Shown here in pieces: positions 1 to 9,300 of a DNA stretch of 38,772 bases. The translations under genes were made by a program, and so were the position numbers. Positions within the stretch are counted from its first letter, which is position 1, and every line of letters starts with the position of its first letter. Origin of the DNA: Jeotgalibacillus terrae (GTDB lineage Bacteria; Bacillota; Bacilli; Bacillales; Jeotgalibacillaceae); NCBI RefSeq assembly GCF_016908195.1, contig NZ_JAFBDK010000024.1:1-38772 (forward strand), in the 5' to 3' direction. Below the pieces are notes generated by a model. That model was given only the letters and a program-made list of their open reading frames with translations, had not been told where the DNA came from and did not search any database.

Positions 1-10
1 TTTATGTGGA

Positions 11-76
11 TCTCGTATGGCAACGGTGGATCAAATGGATGTCATTGGTGGGTCAAAAAGATGGCAACACTGGATC
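11..76. repeat. Imperfect direct repeats, possible IS21-type element end
   Basis: The block ATGGCAACggTGGATC occurs at 17-32 and, nearly unchanged, at 61-76 (ATGGCAACacTGGATC). A weaker version (GGATGTCATTggTGGGTC) lies between them at 37-54. Serial repeats of about 20 bp are typical of IS21-family termini, so this may be the end of an element lying left of the window. No transposase is visible. The family assignment is inference. Confidence 0.35.
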
Positions 77-220
77 TATCCCTTGGCTGTAGTCACGCTA
101 TCTGGCCAATTCGTTGTATTATATATAAAATGCAATATCTATGCTTAAAAAATACTGATTTCAAAAGGTAAGGTATTTTAAACAAATAGTTATTTTTTTT
201 TTTCATTTTGTTAAAAATAC

Positions 221-250
221 TTGTCTTTTTTGTATTATATGTAATAGAAT
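221..250 (+). promoter_or_regulatory. Predicted sigma-A promoter of the cylR2-cylR1-cylI unit
   Basis: TTGTCT at 221-226 is followed after 18 bp by TAGAAT at 245-250. This lies 43 bp before the TTG start of the cylR2-like gene and is the best promoter match in the upstream region. Confidence 0.45.
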
Positions 251-292
251 GTATTTCATAAACATCTAAATTTTAAAGGAGGTATTTATAAT

Positions 293-499
293 TTGACGTT
301 ATCAAATAAAGTAGCCGTATACAGGGCTATGAAAGGTTGGTCTCAACAAAATTTAGCAGATCGGGTTGGAGTAAGCAGACAAACCATAATGCACATAGAA
401 AAAAATAAATATAACCCTTCATTAATATTAGCTTTCAAAATTTCAAATGAATTTGGAGAGTTATTAATTAATGTGTTTGATTACAAAAAGGAGGATTAA
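293..499 (+). CDS. cylR2: CylR2-like HTH repressor
   Basis: A 68-residue Cro/CI-type helix-turn-helix protein. The HTH spans roughly residues 14-35, and the segment SRQTIMHIEKNKYNPSL is the CylR2 signature as I know it; enterococcal CylR2 is a 66-residue dimer. In E. faecalis CylR2 acts with CylR1 to hold the cytolysin promoter off until the processed small subunit accumulates. The start is TTG, with AAAGGAGG about 10 nt upstream. It is followed after 3 nt by a CylR1-like membrane protein and then a CylI-like gene, so it is probably the first gene of an operon. Here it lies on the far side of cylA/cylB from the precursor genes it would control, unlike in E. faecalis where the regulators flank the structural operon. 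Confidence 0.85.
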   Translation: MTLSNKVAVYRAMKGWSQQNLADRVGVSRQTIMHIEKNKYNPSLILAFKISNEFGELLINVFDYKKED

Positions 500-502
500 G
501 AA

Positions 503-796
503 ATGTTAAACTTATTATTTATCTTACTAATGGCAATAGTGGTTGCATCCAATTTTTATATTTTTAGATTTCAAAAAAGTGTTGAAGGTAATGATGAGCG
601 TGGGAAGTTAATTCAACTACAAACATTTAGTTCAATGTACAACACTTTGTTTGTGAGTTCAGTTTTAGTGATTGTATTAAATATAGTTGATATTATTAAC
701 GCGGAACAAATGGTGGATGTTTGGTTATATCTTCTTGTAGCTATAAGTGTATTCGGAGCATTTAAATTAAATAGAAACAAAAACAAACAAGTTTAA
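503..796 (+). CDS. cylR1: CylR1-like small membrane protein
   Basis: A 97-residue hydrophobic protein with about three membrane segments (residues 1-21, 44-64, 71-89) separated by short polar loops containing FRFQKS and GNDERGK. Size, topology and position immediately after a CylR2-like repressor match CylR1, the membrane partner of CylR2 in cytolysin regulation. It starts at ATG with AAGGAGG at 487-493 and is separated from cylR2 by only 3 nt, so the two are probably translationally coupled. Many Gram-positive operons pair a YozG-type HTH protein with a small membrane protein, so the specific CylR1 name rests mostly on context. Confidence 0.7.
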   Translation: MLNLLFILLMAIVVASNFYIFRFQKSVEGNDERGKLIQLQTFSSMYNTLFVSSVLVIVLNIVDIINAEQMVDVWLYLLVAISVFGAFKLNRNKNKQV

Positions 797-834
797 AGTG
801 GAATCATAAATGTTTAAGAAAGGAATGGATCCAT

Positions 835-1920
835 ATTAAAAAAATAAAACCAACAATATTTTACAGCGTATTTTTTCTAACTTTATTGATATTAACTGTA
901 TTTTTTTCTGAGAATAACGAAAAAATAATAAATTATATGCTTGTATTTATTGCGTGGAATCTATCTATATTAATTCACGAGATTGGACACATAATATTTG
1001 CTTGGATAAACAAACTAAAGTTTATAGAATTTACTGCCATGTTTTTTAGTATTAAAAATGTTAACGGAAGAATTATTTTAAGAGAAAATAAAGAGTGGGC
1101 GAAAGTTGGAGGAATAGTCATATATTTGCCCAATATAGATACAAAAGAGACCACTAAAAAGTGGAAGAGTTTTGTTCTGGGAGGTCCAATTTTTAGTGTG
1201 CTATTTGGGTTTTTATCATTGATCTTAAGTTGGTCGTATAGCTCTTTTTTCTTAAACATATTTGGCTATATGAGTATAGCCATTGGAATAATAACTTTGC
1301 TTCCCACTCCAAGATCTGATGGTCGTGTCTTTATGATGCTTTATAAAAATGACTCAACTGCAAAAGAATATTTATCAAATATGTTGATCATGAGGGAATT
1401 TTTAACTTCCGTTCGCCCTTCAGCTTGGTCTAAACAAGTAATAGATCAATGTAGCTACTCATTAAACAACACAAATGCCAGTGATATACATATAAATTTT
1501 AGTCTGAGGCTGCCCTTATATTATTATTATTATGATGTCGGGAAGAGTTTAAAAGCTGTGGAGATCTTGAGCTCTATAAAGATAGTTGATGAAAAGACTA
1601 TAAAAAATAATATTCAATATTTAATTATTTATGGTTTATATATAACTCATCAATATCTGAACAATCATAAATTATCTAACGAAGACATATCGATTATTGA
1701 ACAATTAAAGGAAGTAGATCAGTACTCCTATTACCGCACAAGAGCTGCCATAGAAGCTAAAACCCAACAATATAATGCTGCTTTTAATTCTTTATCACAA
1801 GCAAAATTAATTCAAAAAAGTGTTGGAGATTTTGGCTATTTAATTGTTGAGGCGCGTCTATTGAAAATAATAGAAGAGGAGCTTGTGAGAAACACCAATA
1901 ATAAGACAGTTGAAATCTAA
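835..1920 (+). CDS. cylI: CylI-like M50-type membrane metalloprotease, immunity
   Basis: A polytopic membrane protein with the zinc site HEIGH (in LSILIHEIGHIIF) and a second M50-type motif LLPTPRSDG late in the membrane domain. CylI, which protects cytolysin producers from their own toxin, belongs to this site-2-protease-like class and has 327 residues. From residue ~180 onward is a soluble, helix-rich region. The frame has no ATG or GTG at a suitable place. A TTG at 886 would cut the first membrane helix, and no ribosome site precedes it. The codon ATT at 835 follows AAAGGA by about 10 nt and gives a normal MKKIKPTIFY N-terminus and a 361-residue protein. I chose it, but the start is uncertain. 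The gene ends just before a hairpin shared with the convergent protease gene. Confidence 0.75.
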   Translation: MKKIKPTIFYSVFFLTLLILTVFFSENNEKIINYMLVFIAWNLSILIHEIGHIIFAWINKLKFIEFTAMFFSIKNVNGRIILRENKEWAKVGGIVIYLPNIDTKETTKKWKSFVLGGPIFSVLFGFLSLILSWSYSSFFLNIFGYMSIAIGIITLLPTPRSDGRVFMMLYKNDSTAKEYLSNMLIMREFLTSVRPSAWSKQVIDQCSYSLNNTNASDIHINFSLRLPLYYYYYDVGKSLKAVEILSSIKIVDEKTIKNNIQYLIIYGLYITHQYLNNHKLSNEDISIIEQLKEVDQYSYYRTRAAIEAKTQQYNAAFNSLSQAKLIQKSVGDFGYLIVEARLLKIIEEELVRNTNNKTVEI

Positions 1921-1922
1921 AA

Positions 1923-1959
1923 TGCTTGTAGATAAACGCATAACGTTTATCTACAAGCA
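1923..1959. terminator. Bidirectional hairpin between cylI and cylA
   Basis: Perfect 16-bp arms at 1923-1938 and 1944-1959 with a 5-nt loop, placed between the convergent stops of the immunity and protease genes. The arms contain TTGTAGAT/ATCTACAA, the same octamer as the repeat array near 27.6-27.9 kb. There is no long T-run on either side. Confidence 0.65.
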
Positions 1960-1971
1960 CCATTTCTAACT

Positions 1972-3381
1972 TTATTTATTCTTTTGAATGTTTTTTAAAG
2001 AGTTATAGATATTTAATTTTCCTTCTCCAAAATAAATATCTTTTCCTTTTTCTCCAATATCAATACTACCGTTTTTTAAATATTTTTTTACCTGATTGAT
2101 ATTGAGCTCTTTATTATAAATCTCTCTGTACTCTGAGATCACCATTGCAGCTGCTGCACTAACTTGTGGTGTAGCTAAACTAGTCCCCATGCTTAAAGTA
2201 AATCCTTGAGGAATACCAATCATTTGGTCTAGATAAGTGTTTGGTCCACCACTAGGGTAAGTAGTGATAATCATTTCACTAAAATCAAAATTTGGTCCCA
2301 AGTCTCCTCCAGGAGCTGAAAAGTCAACTTCTTTTCCAAAATTCGAATATGAAGTTGTTTTGTCTTCCTTACCGTTACTTGAAACAGTTATTAGATGATG
2401 CGAACCACCTGGCAAATGAAATTCATTAGTTTGCTTTAATTCATCAAGATCAAAAGAGCTGTTTCCCACGGATGCAACAACAATAGCCCCTTCTTTTTTT
2501 GCAAACTTAATTGCTTTATCATAGGCCTTAATTAAAAGCTTATCTTCTTCATCAGTTTTAGATAAATAAGTACCTAAACTTAGATTGATAACGTCATTTC
2601 CATCTTTAGCAGCATCAACTATCGCTTCGATCACCCATGTGGATTCTCCACTTCCCGTTCCCAATACTTTATATGGAGTGATCTCACTGTTAGGTGAGAT
2701 GCTTGCGATAATACCTGCTACTTGAGTTCCATGACCTTGTTCATCATTTATGTTAGAACTATTATCAACGTAGTTTTTTGCTAATTCTAAATTGATTTGA
2801 CTTTTTAATAAGGGATGATCTGTGTCTATACCACTATCAATTAATGCTATAGTTGAATGATCACTATCATTAACAAAATCAAATGCTTTATGATTGTTAG
2901 TTACATCGTTTAAATACCAATTGAATGGAGCGAAGTATTCAGAATGCAATTCAGGCAATGCTAACATATTTTGACTAGTAAAAGTTGATGTTCCAATGCT
3001 TAAGTTAGAGTAATTTTCAATTTGATTTTTTTGAATATGGATTGGATTATCAGGTTCCATTAAATCAGGCATTTCACCTTTTCCATCAACAAAGGAACCT
3101 ATTTCATGATATATTTCCTCAATCTTATTTTGTGCATCTTCAACTTCAGTAAGGTCTACCGTAACAATTCCTATTTCTTCAATAACATTAAGTTTGATGT
3201 TTGGATATATTTTTTCAATATTCTCAGCAACTACATGAGTATCATTACTATTATTTAAGATAAAACTATAATGTTTATCTGTATTTTTCAGACCTTGACT
3301 CTCAGAAATACCTGTTTCAGGTAATAAAATAAATGAAAACGTCATGACTAACGTCATAATTAATCCTTGATATAATTTCAT
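1972..3381 (-). CDS. cylA: CylA-like subtilisin, lantibiotic leader peptidase
   Basis: A 469-residue S8 serine protease. It has a signal peptide (residues ~1-28), a propeptide of roughly 80-150 residues, and the catalytic triad D182 (ALIDSGIDTDHP), H217 (GHGTQVAGI) and S401 (GTSLATPQVS), with oxyanion N307. Secreted LanP enzymes of this type (CylA, LicP) remove a short peptide ending in Glu after the exporter has cut the leader. Both precursors here carry GDVQGE or GDVQPE at that place, so this protease is the likely final activating enzyme. The propeptide contains several Glu residues (for example in MPDLMEPDNP) that could serve as self-processing sites. The start ATG is preceded by AGGAGG. 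It lies 16 nt downstream of the cylB stop, the same gene order (cylB then cylA) as in E. faecalis. Confidence 0.9.
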   Translation of the reverse strand: MKLYQGLIMTLVMTFSFILLPETGISESQGLKNTDKHYSFILNNSNDTHVVAENIEKIYPNIKLNVIEEIGIVTVDLTEVEDAQNKIEEIYHEIGSFVDGKGEMPDLMEPDNPIHIQKNQIENYSNLSIGTSTFTSQNMLALPELHSEYFAPFNWYLNDVTNNHKAFDFVNDSDHSTIALIDSGIDTDHPLLKSQINLELAKNYVDNSSNINDEQGHGTQVAGIIASISPNSEITPYKVLGTGSGESTWVIEAIVDAAKDGNDVINLSLGTYLSKTDEEDKLLIKAYDKAIKFAKKEGAIVVASVGNSSFDLDELKQTNEFHLPGGSHHLITVSSNGKEDKTTSYSNFGKEVDFSAPGGDLGPNFDFSEMIITTYPSGGPNTYLDQMIGIPQGFTLSMGTSLATPQVSAAAAMVISEYREIYNKELNINQVKKYLKNGSIDIGEKGKDIYFGEGKLNIYNSLKNIQKNK

Positions 3382-3397
3382 TTGAATAGCCTCCTGA

Positions 3398-5539
3398 TTA
3401 ATTTAATACTTTCAATTCACTTTTTTCTTGTGATTGATATAGTTGCTGGTATAACCCTTTGTTGTTCAATAAAGAATTATGGGTTCCTATTTCTTCTATC
3501 TCTCCTTCGTTTAGCACTATAATTTTATCTGCGTTTTCAATAGTACTTAATCTATGTGCGATGATTACTCTAGTACTAGACAAGCAGGATATGCTTTCTT
3601 CTATTCTTTTTTCTGTTAGTGTATCCAATGAACTTGTGGCCTCATCTAAAACGAGAACTTTAGGTTGCTTAACCAAAGCTCTTGCTAAGATCAGTCTTTG
3701 TCTTTGACCACCAGAAAAGTTGGCACCACTCTCAGACACTTTAGTGAAAATTCCTAAAGGTAAATTATTAACGACATCTACAAGATCTGCTTGTTTTAAA
3801 GCATTCTCAATATTAAAACTGTTTTCGGTGTCACTCATTACTATATTTTCAAAAACTGTTTCATTAAACAAACGTGATTCTTGTAAAACTGAACCAATCT
3901 GTTTTCTTGTTTCTTTTAAATTATATTGCTGCAAGTCAACACCATCGTAATAAATATGACCCTGAGTTGGTTTATATAATCCCAAAATTATTCTAGCAAG
4001 GGTGCTTTTACCAGAACCTGAAGGTCCTACGATAGCTACTGTTTCTCCTTTGTTAATGTTAAACGATATATCTTTTAACACTTCTTTACTGAAAGAATCA
4101 TAAGAAAAAGAAACGTTTTTAACCTCTATTGCACCACTGATTTCTGCTTCAGTTATAAATTGCTCTTGTTCAGGTTTAGATTTTATTACATCCATGAGCC
4201 TTTGTATGTAAGAACTGAGATTTATCAAGTCTGTATAAGCAGAACTGATAGAGATTACTGGGGATATAAATGATGCTGCCATAGTATTAAATGCGATTAA
4301 AGTTCCTAATGTTATTTGACCTTGAAGTAAGAAATACGCACCTACATAAAGTAAAAAAAGAGGTAAGATAAATTGCACAGTAGTTGATAGAGCCTGTATG
4401 GAGGATATCCATATACTTCTTTTCTCGGAAGTTTTTAATTGTTTAAAAAATCGTTCTTTCCAATTTTTAAAAACTAACGACTCCAGCCCCAACATTTTCA
4501 CATCAGAAATACCATAAATATTTTCTGACAAATATCCTTGCACTTCAGCTTGTTCTGTAACTTGTTTGTCAGAAAGGTTTTTCAAAATTCTAGTGTTAAT
4601 CAATAGAATGACTAATAAGCTCAATCCTATAGTAAAAACTATTAGACTCATTGGTACTGAATAATAAAACATAATTATTGAATAAGTAACTAAGAGAAGT
4701 AAGTCAATAAAAAAAGTAACTGCATTCGTTGAAAGGATCTGTCTTATGTAAATATTTAAATTCGAACGGAAAATTAAATCTCCACTTGATCTTGTTTCAA
4801 AAAATTTATAGGGCAAATGCAATAATTTGTCCACAAACGAGGACATCATTTGTGAATCCATTTTTGTTTGAATCTTAGCTATTACTATTCCTCTCAAACC
4901 GGACAGCAATAGATTAAGTATGAAGATTACAGAAACAGCATACCCTACAGTAGTTAAGTGAGAAGTTTCACCAACAATTAATACATTATCGGTAAACCAC
5001 CTAGTGATTAATGGAATAGCTACAGCAGTAGCTTGCAGAACTAATGATAGCAGGAGTATATAGATCAATGATTTTTTATTTTTTTTCATAATACTTAAGA
5101 AAAAAGGAAGATTCGAATCCTTTTTTCTCTTTGCAAAAAGTTCTGTTGGTTCGAACAGAAGTACCTTACCAGAAAAGTGTTCTTTAAACTCTTTTAGTTT
5201 ATAAGTCCTCTTACCTGAGGCGGGATCTACTACATAAAATTTGTTACCAATGATCCCTTCTAATACAACGAAATGTTTATTATCCCAGTGCAAGATCAAT
5301 GGTAATTTTAACTCCTTTAATGATTCTGCAGTAACCTCAAACCCTTTTCCTTTTAAACCTTTCTCCTCTCCCATTAAAAGTAAATGATAAAACGATCCTC
5401 CACCTTTTGGGAGGCCAAACTCATCTCTTAGAATGTTTAATGAGACATGGTGCTTATAGTAATTCAATACCATTGCTAAAGAAGCTAAGCCACATTCACT
5501 GTGTTCCATTTGTTCTATGTACGGTACGTTTATTTTCAT
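3398..5539 (-). CDS. cylB: CylB-like C39 peptidase-ABC transporter
   Basis: A bacteriocin exporter of about 713 residues, matching the ~714 of CylB. The N-terminal C39 peptidase has catalytic Cys in HSECGLASLAMVL, His in NKHFVVLE and Asp in VVDPASG. A six-helix ABC membrane domain follows, then an ATPase with Walker A GPSGSGKST, signature FSGGQRQ, Walker B VLVLDEATSSLD and H-loop IAHRLST. It would cut the precursors after the double-Gly-like site (GS or GG) while exporting them. The frame is open to an ATG at 5647, but that lacks a ribosome site. The ATG at 5539 follows AGGTGGG and gives MKINVPYIEQMEHSECG, the normal N-terminus of this family. It is divergent from the precursor genes. Confidence 0.9.
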   Translation of the reverse strand: MKINVPYIEQMEHSECGLASLAMVLNYYKHHVSLNILRDEFGLPKGGGSFYHLLLMGEEKGLKGKGFEVTAESLKELKLPLILHWDNKHFVVLEGIIGNKFYVVDPASGKRTYKLKEFKEHFSGKVLLFEPTELFAKRKKDSNLPFFLSIMKKNKKSLIYILLLSLVLQATAVAIPLITRWFTDNVLIVGETSHLTTVGYAVSVIFILNLLLSGLRGIVIAKIQTKMDSQMMSSFVDKLLHLPYKFFETRSSGDLIFRSNLNIYIRQILSTNAVTFFIDLLLLVTYSIIMFYYSVPMSLIVFTIGLSLLVILLINTRILKNLSDKQVTEQAEVQGYLSENIYGISDVKMLGLESLVFKNWKERFFKQLKTSEKRSIWISSIQALSTTVQFILPLFLLYVGAYFLLQGQITLGTLIAFNTMAASFISPVISISSAYTDLINLSSYIQRLMDVIKSKPEQEQFITEAEISGAIEVKNVSFSYDSFSKEVLKDISFNINKGETVAIVGPSGSGKSTLARIILGLYKPTQGHIYYDGVDLQQYNLKETRKQIGSVLQESRLFNETVFENIVMSDTENSFNIENALKQADLVDVVNNLPLGIFTKVSESGANFSGGQRQRLILARALVKQPKVLVLDEATSSLDTLTEKRIEESISCLSSTRVIIAHRLSTIENADKIIVLNEGEIEEIGTHNSLLNNKGLYQQLYQSQEKSELKVLN

Positions 5540-5696
5540 AAAACGACAATCCCACCTATGTTTTTTGTCACCTCTTACATTATATTTCCAACAAAATTTA
5601 TTCAACCGAATTTTAAAAAAATTTAAAAAATAGTAATAAATGCTCATTTATGGATTTTATCTTGTAATATTTGAGTGTCTAAGTTTATGCTTGTTT

Positions 5697-5708
5697 TGTA
5701 CTAGTACA
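5697..5708. promoter_or_regulatory. Perfect palindrome upstream of cylLL, candidate CylR2 operator
   Basis: TGTACTAGTACA is a perfect 12-bp palindrome 31 bp before the cylLL-like start, in the divergent promoter region between cylB and cylLL. CylR2 is known to bind an inverted repeat in the cytolysin promoter. Assigning this site is inference. No strong -35/-10 pair was found, which would fit a regulated promoter. Confidence 0.4.
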
Positions 5709-5739
5709 TAACCCAAAAATTGGAGGAGGTGTAAATTAT

Positions 5740-5973
5740 ATGTCTAGAAAAGATGTTCTACTTTCTATGAATAACGATAACCCAGCTGGTCCTTCTATGA
5801 TGGAGATTTCCACTGAAGAACTACAAAAGGTTTTAGGTAGTGGTGATGTTCAAGGTGAAACTACAACGTTCCCTTGTTTTGCTGTCGCATATTATGGAGT
5901 TCAGAGTTCTGTTGCATGTGCTTATGCTGCAGGAGCTGGTGTAGGTCTAGCTTTATCTGCTTGGAAATGCTAA
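5740..5973 (+). CDS. cylLL: CylLL-like large lanthipeptide precursor
   Basis: A 77-residue precursor. The leader (residues 1-34) has a helical segment MEISTEELQKVLGS for LanM and exporter recognition. Next is GDVQGE, the hexapeptide removed by CylA-type proteases. The core of 37 residues begins TTTFPCFAVAYYG. Cysteines at core positions 6, 20 and 37 pair naturally with T2, S16 and S33. TTFPC and SSVAC both fit the Dhx-Dhx-x-x-Cys pattern known to give LL-configured rings in CylLL, while SAWKC fits the usual DL ring. Enterococcal CylLL shows the same three-ring layout (TTPVC, SSAAC, SLKHC). The start ATG follows GGAGGAGG. The gene is first in a unit with the small precursor and cylM. Confidence 0.88.
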   Translation: MSRKDVLLSMNNDNPAGPSMMEISTEELQKVLGSGDVQGETTTFPCFAVAYYGVQSSVACAYAAGAGVGLALSAWKC

Positions 5974-5990
5974 TAAAAGGAGGATTTTTA

Positions 5991-6191
5991 ATGAGTCGTT
6001 CTGAAGTACTTAAATCTTTAAATGAATTTCAACCTGCAGGAGATAAAATGCCAACTCTTTCTAAAGAGGAGTTAGCTAAGATCAATGGTGGTGGGGATGT
6101 TCAACCTGAAACAACTCCTACTATCGTTCCATTCACTGGAGGAGTTGTGTTTACAGTTACAATGTCTAAACTGTTTGGTTGTAACGGATAA
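5991..6191 (+). CDS. cylLS: CylLS-like small lanthipeptide precursor with a single Cys
   Basis: A 66-residue precursor beginning MSRSEVLKSLNEF, with AAAAGGAGGA 7 nt upstream and 17 nt after the cylLL stop. The leader ends LAKINGG, followed by GDVQPE and the core TTPTIVPFTGGVV... ending MSKLFGCNG. Enterococcal CylLS also starts TTP but has a Cys at core position 5 and another at its C-terminus. Here position 5 is Ile, so the N-terminal ring cannot form. The only Cys is core position 24, two residues before the end, with S19 or T17 as possible partners. The peptide should therefore carry one ring plus several dehydrated Thr. In E. faecalis the processed small subunit is also the quorum signal. 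Whether this divergent form keeps that role is unknown. Confidence 0.85.
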   Translation: MSRSEVLKSLNEFQPAGDKMPTLSKEELAKINGGGDVQPETTPTIVPFTGGVVFTVTMSKLFGCNG

Positions 6192-6200
6192 TTTTTAATC

Positions 6201-6237
6201 AAACCATCATAATGTACTGTTACATTATGGTGGTTTT
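6201..6237 (+). terminator. Hairpin between precursors and cylM (likely read-through)
   Basis: Arms at 6201-6216 and 6221-6236 pair over 16 bp with one wobble and a 4-nt loop, ending in TTTT. Such a partial terminator between precursor and synthetase genes is common in lanthipeptide operons and keeps precursor mRNA in excess. Confidence 0.75.
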
Positions 6238-6364
6238 CCCATGCTCTAGAATTGATTTTTAAAGGACTTTGGAAATCTAAACAAAAAATAGCTTACTCTT
6301 TAGTCCCCAAGGTCTTATTAAGAAGCATTTCTATAAAAATATTTATAAAGGCGGGTTAAACCTT

Positions 6365-9300
6365 ATGAATGAAAGTCAAACTACTAAAGAACTTCTTTTT
6401 TCAGAAAATTTGTACAAATCTTTATCGATTGATGAAAGGGCAAAATTATTCAGTGAAATTGATAAAGAATTAACTGACCTTGAGGTTAATGGCATTGTTG
6501 ATAATTGGAAAGAAAAAGCATTGCTTAAAGACTATTCATTAGATGCTAAATTAAATACATTTAATCTAAATAAACAAGAATTTGCAAAAATCTTGTTTAT
6601 TTCTTCAAAAGAGAATTGGCATAAAGATCTCAATTTCAGCATAGACCATAAGCCAGAGTGGATGAATGAAATTGATAAAGCCTTTAAATTAAACAGAGAA
6701 AATTTAATAGATGATTCAGAAGACTTAAACCTGTCATTTGCATATCGTCCTTTTCTATTATGGGCAAGGGTAGAATTAGAAGAATATTTTAATAACAACG
6801 ATTCGTTATCTAAATTGGTTGATTGGAAATCTCTTCTTCCATCTCTTATGCACAATCTAGCTCTTGGATTAACTCAAATTGGAGCGAGAACTTTTGTATT
6901 AGAAATGCATGTGTGTAAAAAAATGAATGAATTAAAGGGTGATAGTTCTGAAGAAAGGCTAAATTCCTTTTTAAAAGATAAGTTACTTGATCCTGATTAT
7001 TTAGAGTTTGTTTATAGTGAGTATCCCGTCTTAGCTAGAGTTTTAATGATTAGAACCAAATTTTTTATAAACAACTCTATAGAAGCATTGGAGCGATTTT
7101 CTAAAGATTGGAACACTTTGGATGATGAATTTCATTTGCAAGGGAAATTGCTTTCAGAAATTTCTGCAGAACTGGGAGATTCTCATCAACAAGGAAAATC
7201 AGTAATGAAATTTAAGTTTAATTCAAAATTAGAGATTATATATAAACCAAAATCTTTATCATTAGCTAATAATTTCGGTAATCTACTGGAGTGGTTTAAC
7301 CATAAGGGTTTTTCTCCGGATTTAAAGTCATACAATATTATTCATGGGAAAAATTATGCATGGGAAGAAAAAATAGAATACGTTAGTTGTTCTTCAGTTG
7401 AAGAAATTAAGAATTACTACAAACGTTTAGGCGGATTATTAGCTATTTTGTATATAGTCAGAGGTACCGATTTCCATTCGGAAAATCTTATTGCACATGG
7501 AGAATATCCGATCCTTATAGACCTGGAGACTTTGTTCCATCCAAGTTCAACGGTTAGCTTCGAACCAAGCGCGGAGATCGTGGCCAAAGAAAAAATACAT
7601 AATTCAGTACTTGGAACTGCTTTATTACCACACTTATCATTCAGAAGTCGTGATGGTAAAGGTATAGATTTGAGTGGTGTAAGTTCTACGGATAAGGAAA
7701 TGCCAATTCCTATTTTACAAATAGAGAACTATGGTAATGATAATATGAGATTCGTTCGAAAAACCATCACTACAAAAGAATCTGATCAAAATGTTCCTAA
7801 GATTAATGAAGAAGTTGTAAATGCTGAGGATTATTCTCAAGAAATTGTTGAAGGTTTTGAAACACTATGTAAAATTGTTATAAATAACAAATCTGAGTTA
7901 TTGAGTGAAGATGGAATTATATCCAAATTTAAAGATGATATTATTCGTATTATAATTCGCCCTACTCAATATTATGGAGACTTCATTTCAGAATCAAGTC
8001 ACCCAGATTATTTAACTGATTGGTTAGAACGTGACAAATTATTAGACAGATTATGGTTTACAAGCTTAGACAATAGAACTATCCCTTTAGAGATAAAAGA
8101 TATTATCAATAATGATATCCCTATGTTTTTCTCTACTACTAATAGTTTAAATTTATTATCTAGCACAGGAGAAAAAGTTCTTGACTTTTATAATAAATCT
8201 AGCTATCAGATCGTATTGGAACGGATTAAAAACCTAGATTCAATTAGCATGAACGAGCAATCTAATTGGATCAAATCTTCTTTGTTGAGTAATAAGAAAG
8301 AAGAGCCGTATACAATTAAAAAGAAAAGCCAGTTTTCTGAAAATGAATTAACAGATAATAATTTATTTATTAATGAGGCAGAAAAAATAGGTGACAAATT
8401 ATTAGAACAAGCTATATTGGGTAAAAAGAATGATGCTACTTGGATTAGTTTAGATACTAATTATTATGGACAATGGCATGTCTCCTCATTAGAAAATGGA
8501 CTTTATAATGGAGTCGGAGGTATTGCTTTATTTTTAACTTATCTAAGTAAAATCACAAAAAAAGATGTGTATAATGATTTAGCAAATAAAGCAGTTGAAT
8601 CAATATTGAATACACCTGCTTACTCAAGTGACTTCTTTAGTGCTTTCTTTGGTAAAGCGTCAGATATTTACGTATTATCCAACTTCATGAGCCTTAACGG
8701 TGAGAATGATAGAATTCGAGAAGTTATAAAAAGTCGAATTAATTTAATTCATGAAAATATAAGCAAAAATGATCATTATGATCTTTTAGGTGGAAGTGCC
8801 GGTATTATACAAGTGCTATTAAATGCTCATGAACAAATTAATTCTACTGAAGCTTTACTAGCTGCAAAAAAGTATGGTGAACATTTACTAGAAAATAAAA
8901 CCAATTTAAGTAATGGGGTAGGCTGGCTAGATAATACCAGTAAAACATGCTTAGGTGGTTTATCTCATGGGAATAGTGGAATTGCTTGGTCTTTATTACG
9001 ATTACACAAGATGACTGGAGAAGAAAAATTCTTAGAGACTGCACTACAAGCACTAAACTATGATCGTTCACTCTACAATAAAAACGCTGAAAATTGGGAA
9101 GATTTAAGATTAGATTCAATAAAGAATCAACCTTATTCAACATCTTGGTGTCATGGTGCAACCGGCATTGGTTTGAGCCGACTAGAATATCTTGATTATT
9201 TGAAAAAAGACCAACTATTAACAAATGAAATTGACCAAGCTATCACAACAACAGAAAAATATGGCATGGGACGTAGTCACTCTCTTTGTCATGGAGACTT

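Noticed and set aside
5540..5647. Longer start for the cylB-like exporter (ATG at 5647)
   Set aside because: No ribosome site there, and the extra 36 residues are unlike the family; the ATG at 5539 gives the normal C39 N-terminus.
5874..5990. Upstream extension of the small precursor frame into cylLL
   Set aside because: It reads the large precursor in another frame; the ATG at 5991 with AAAAGGAGGA is clearly the start.
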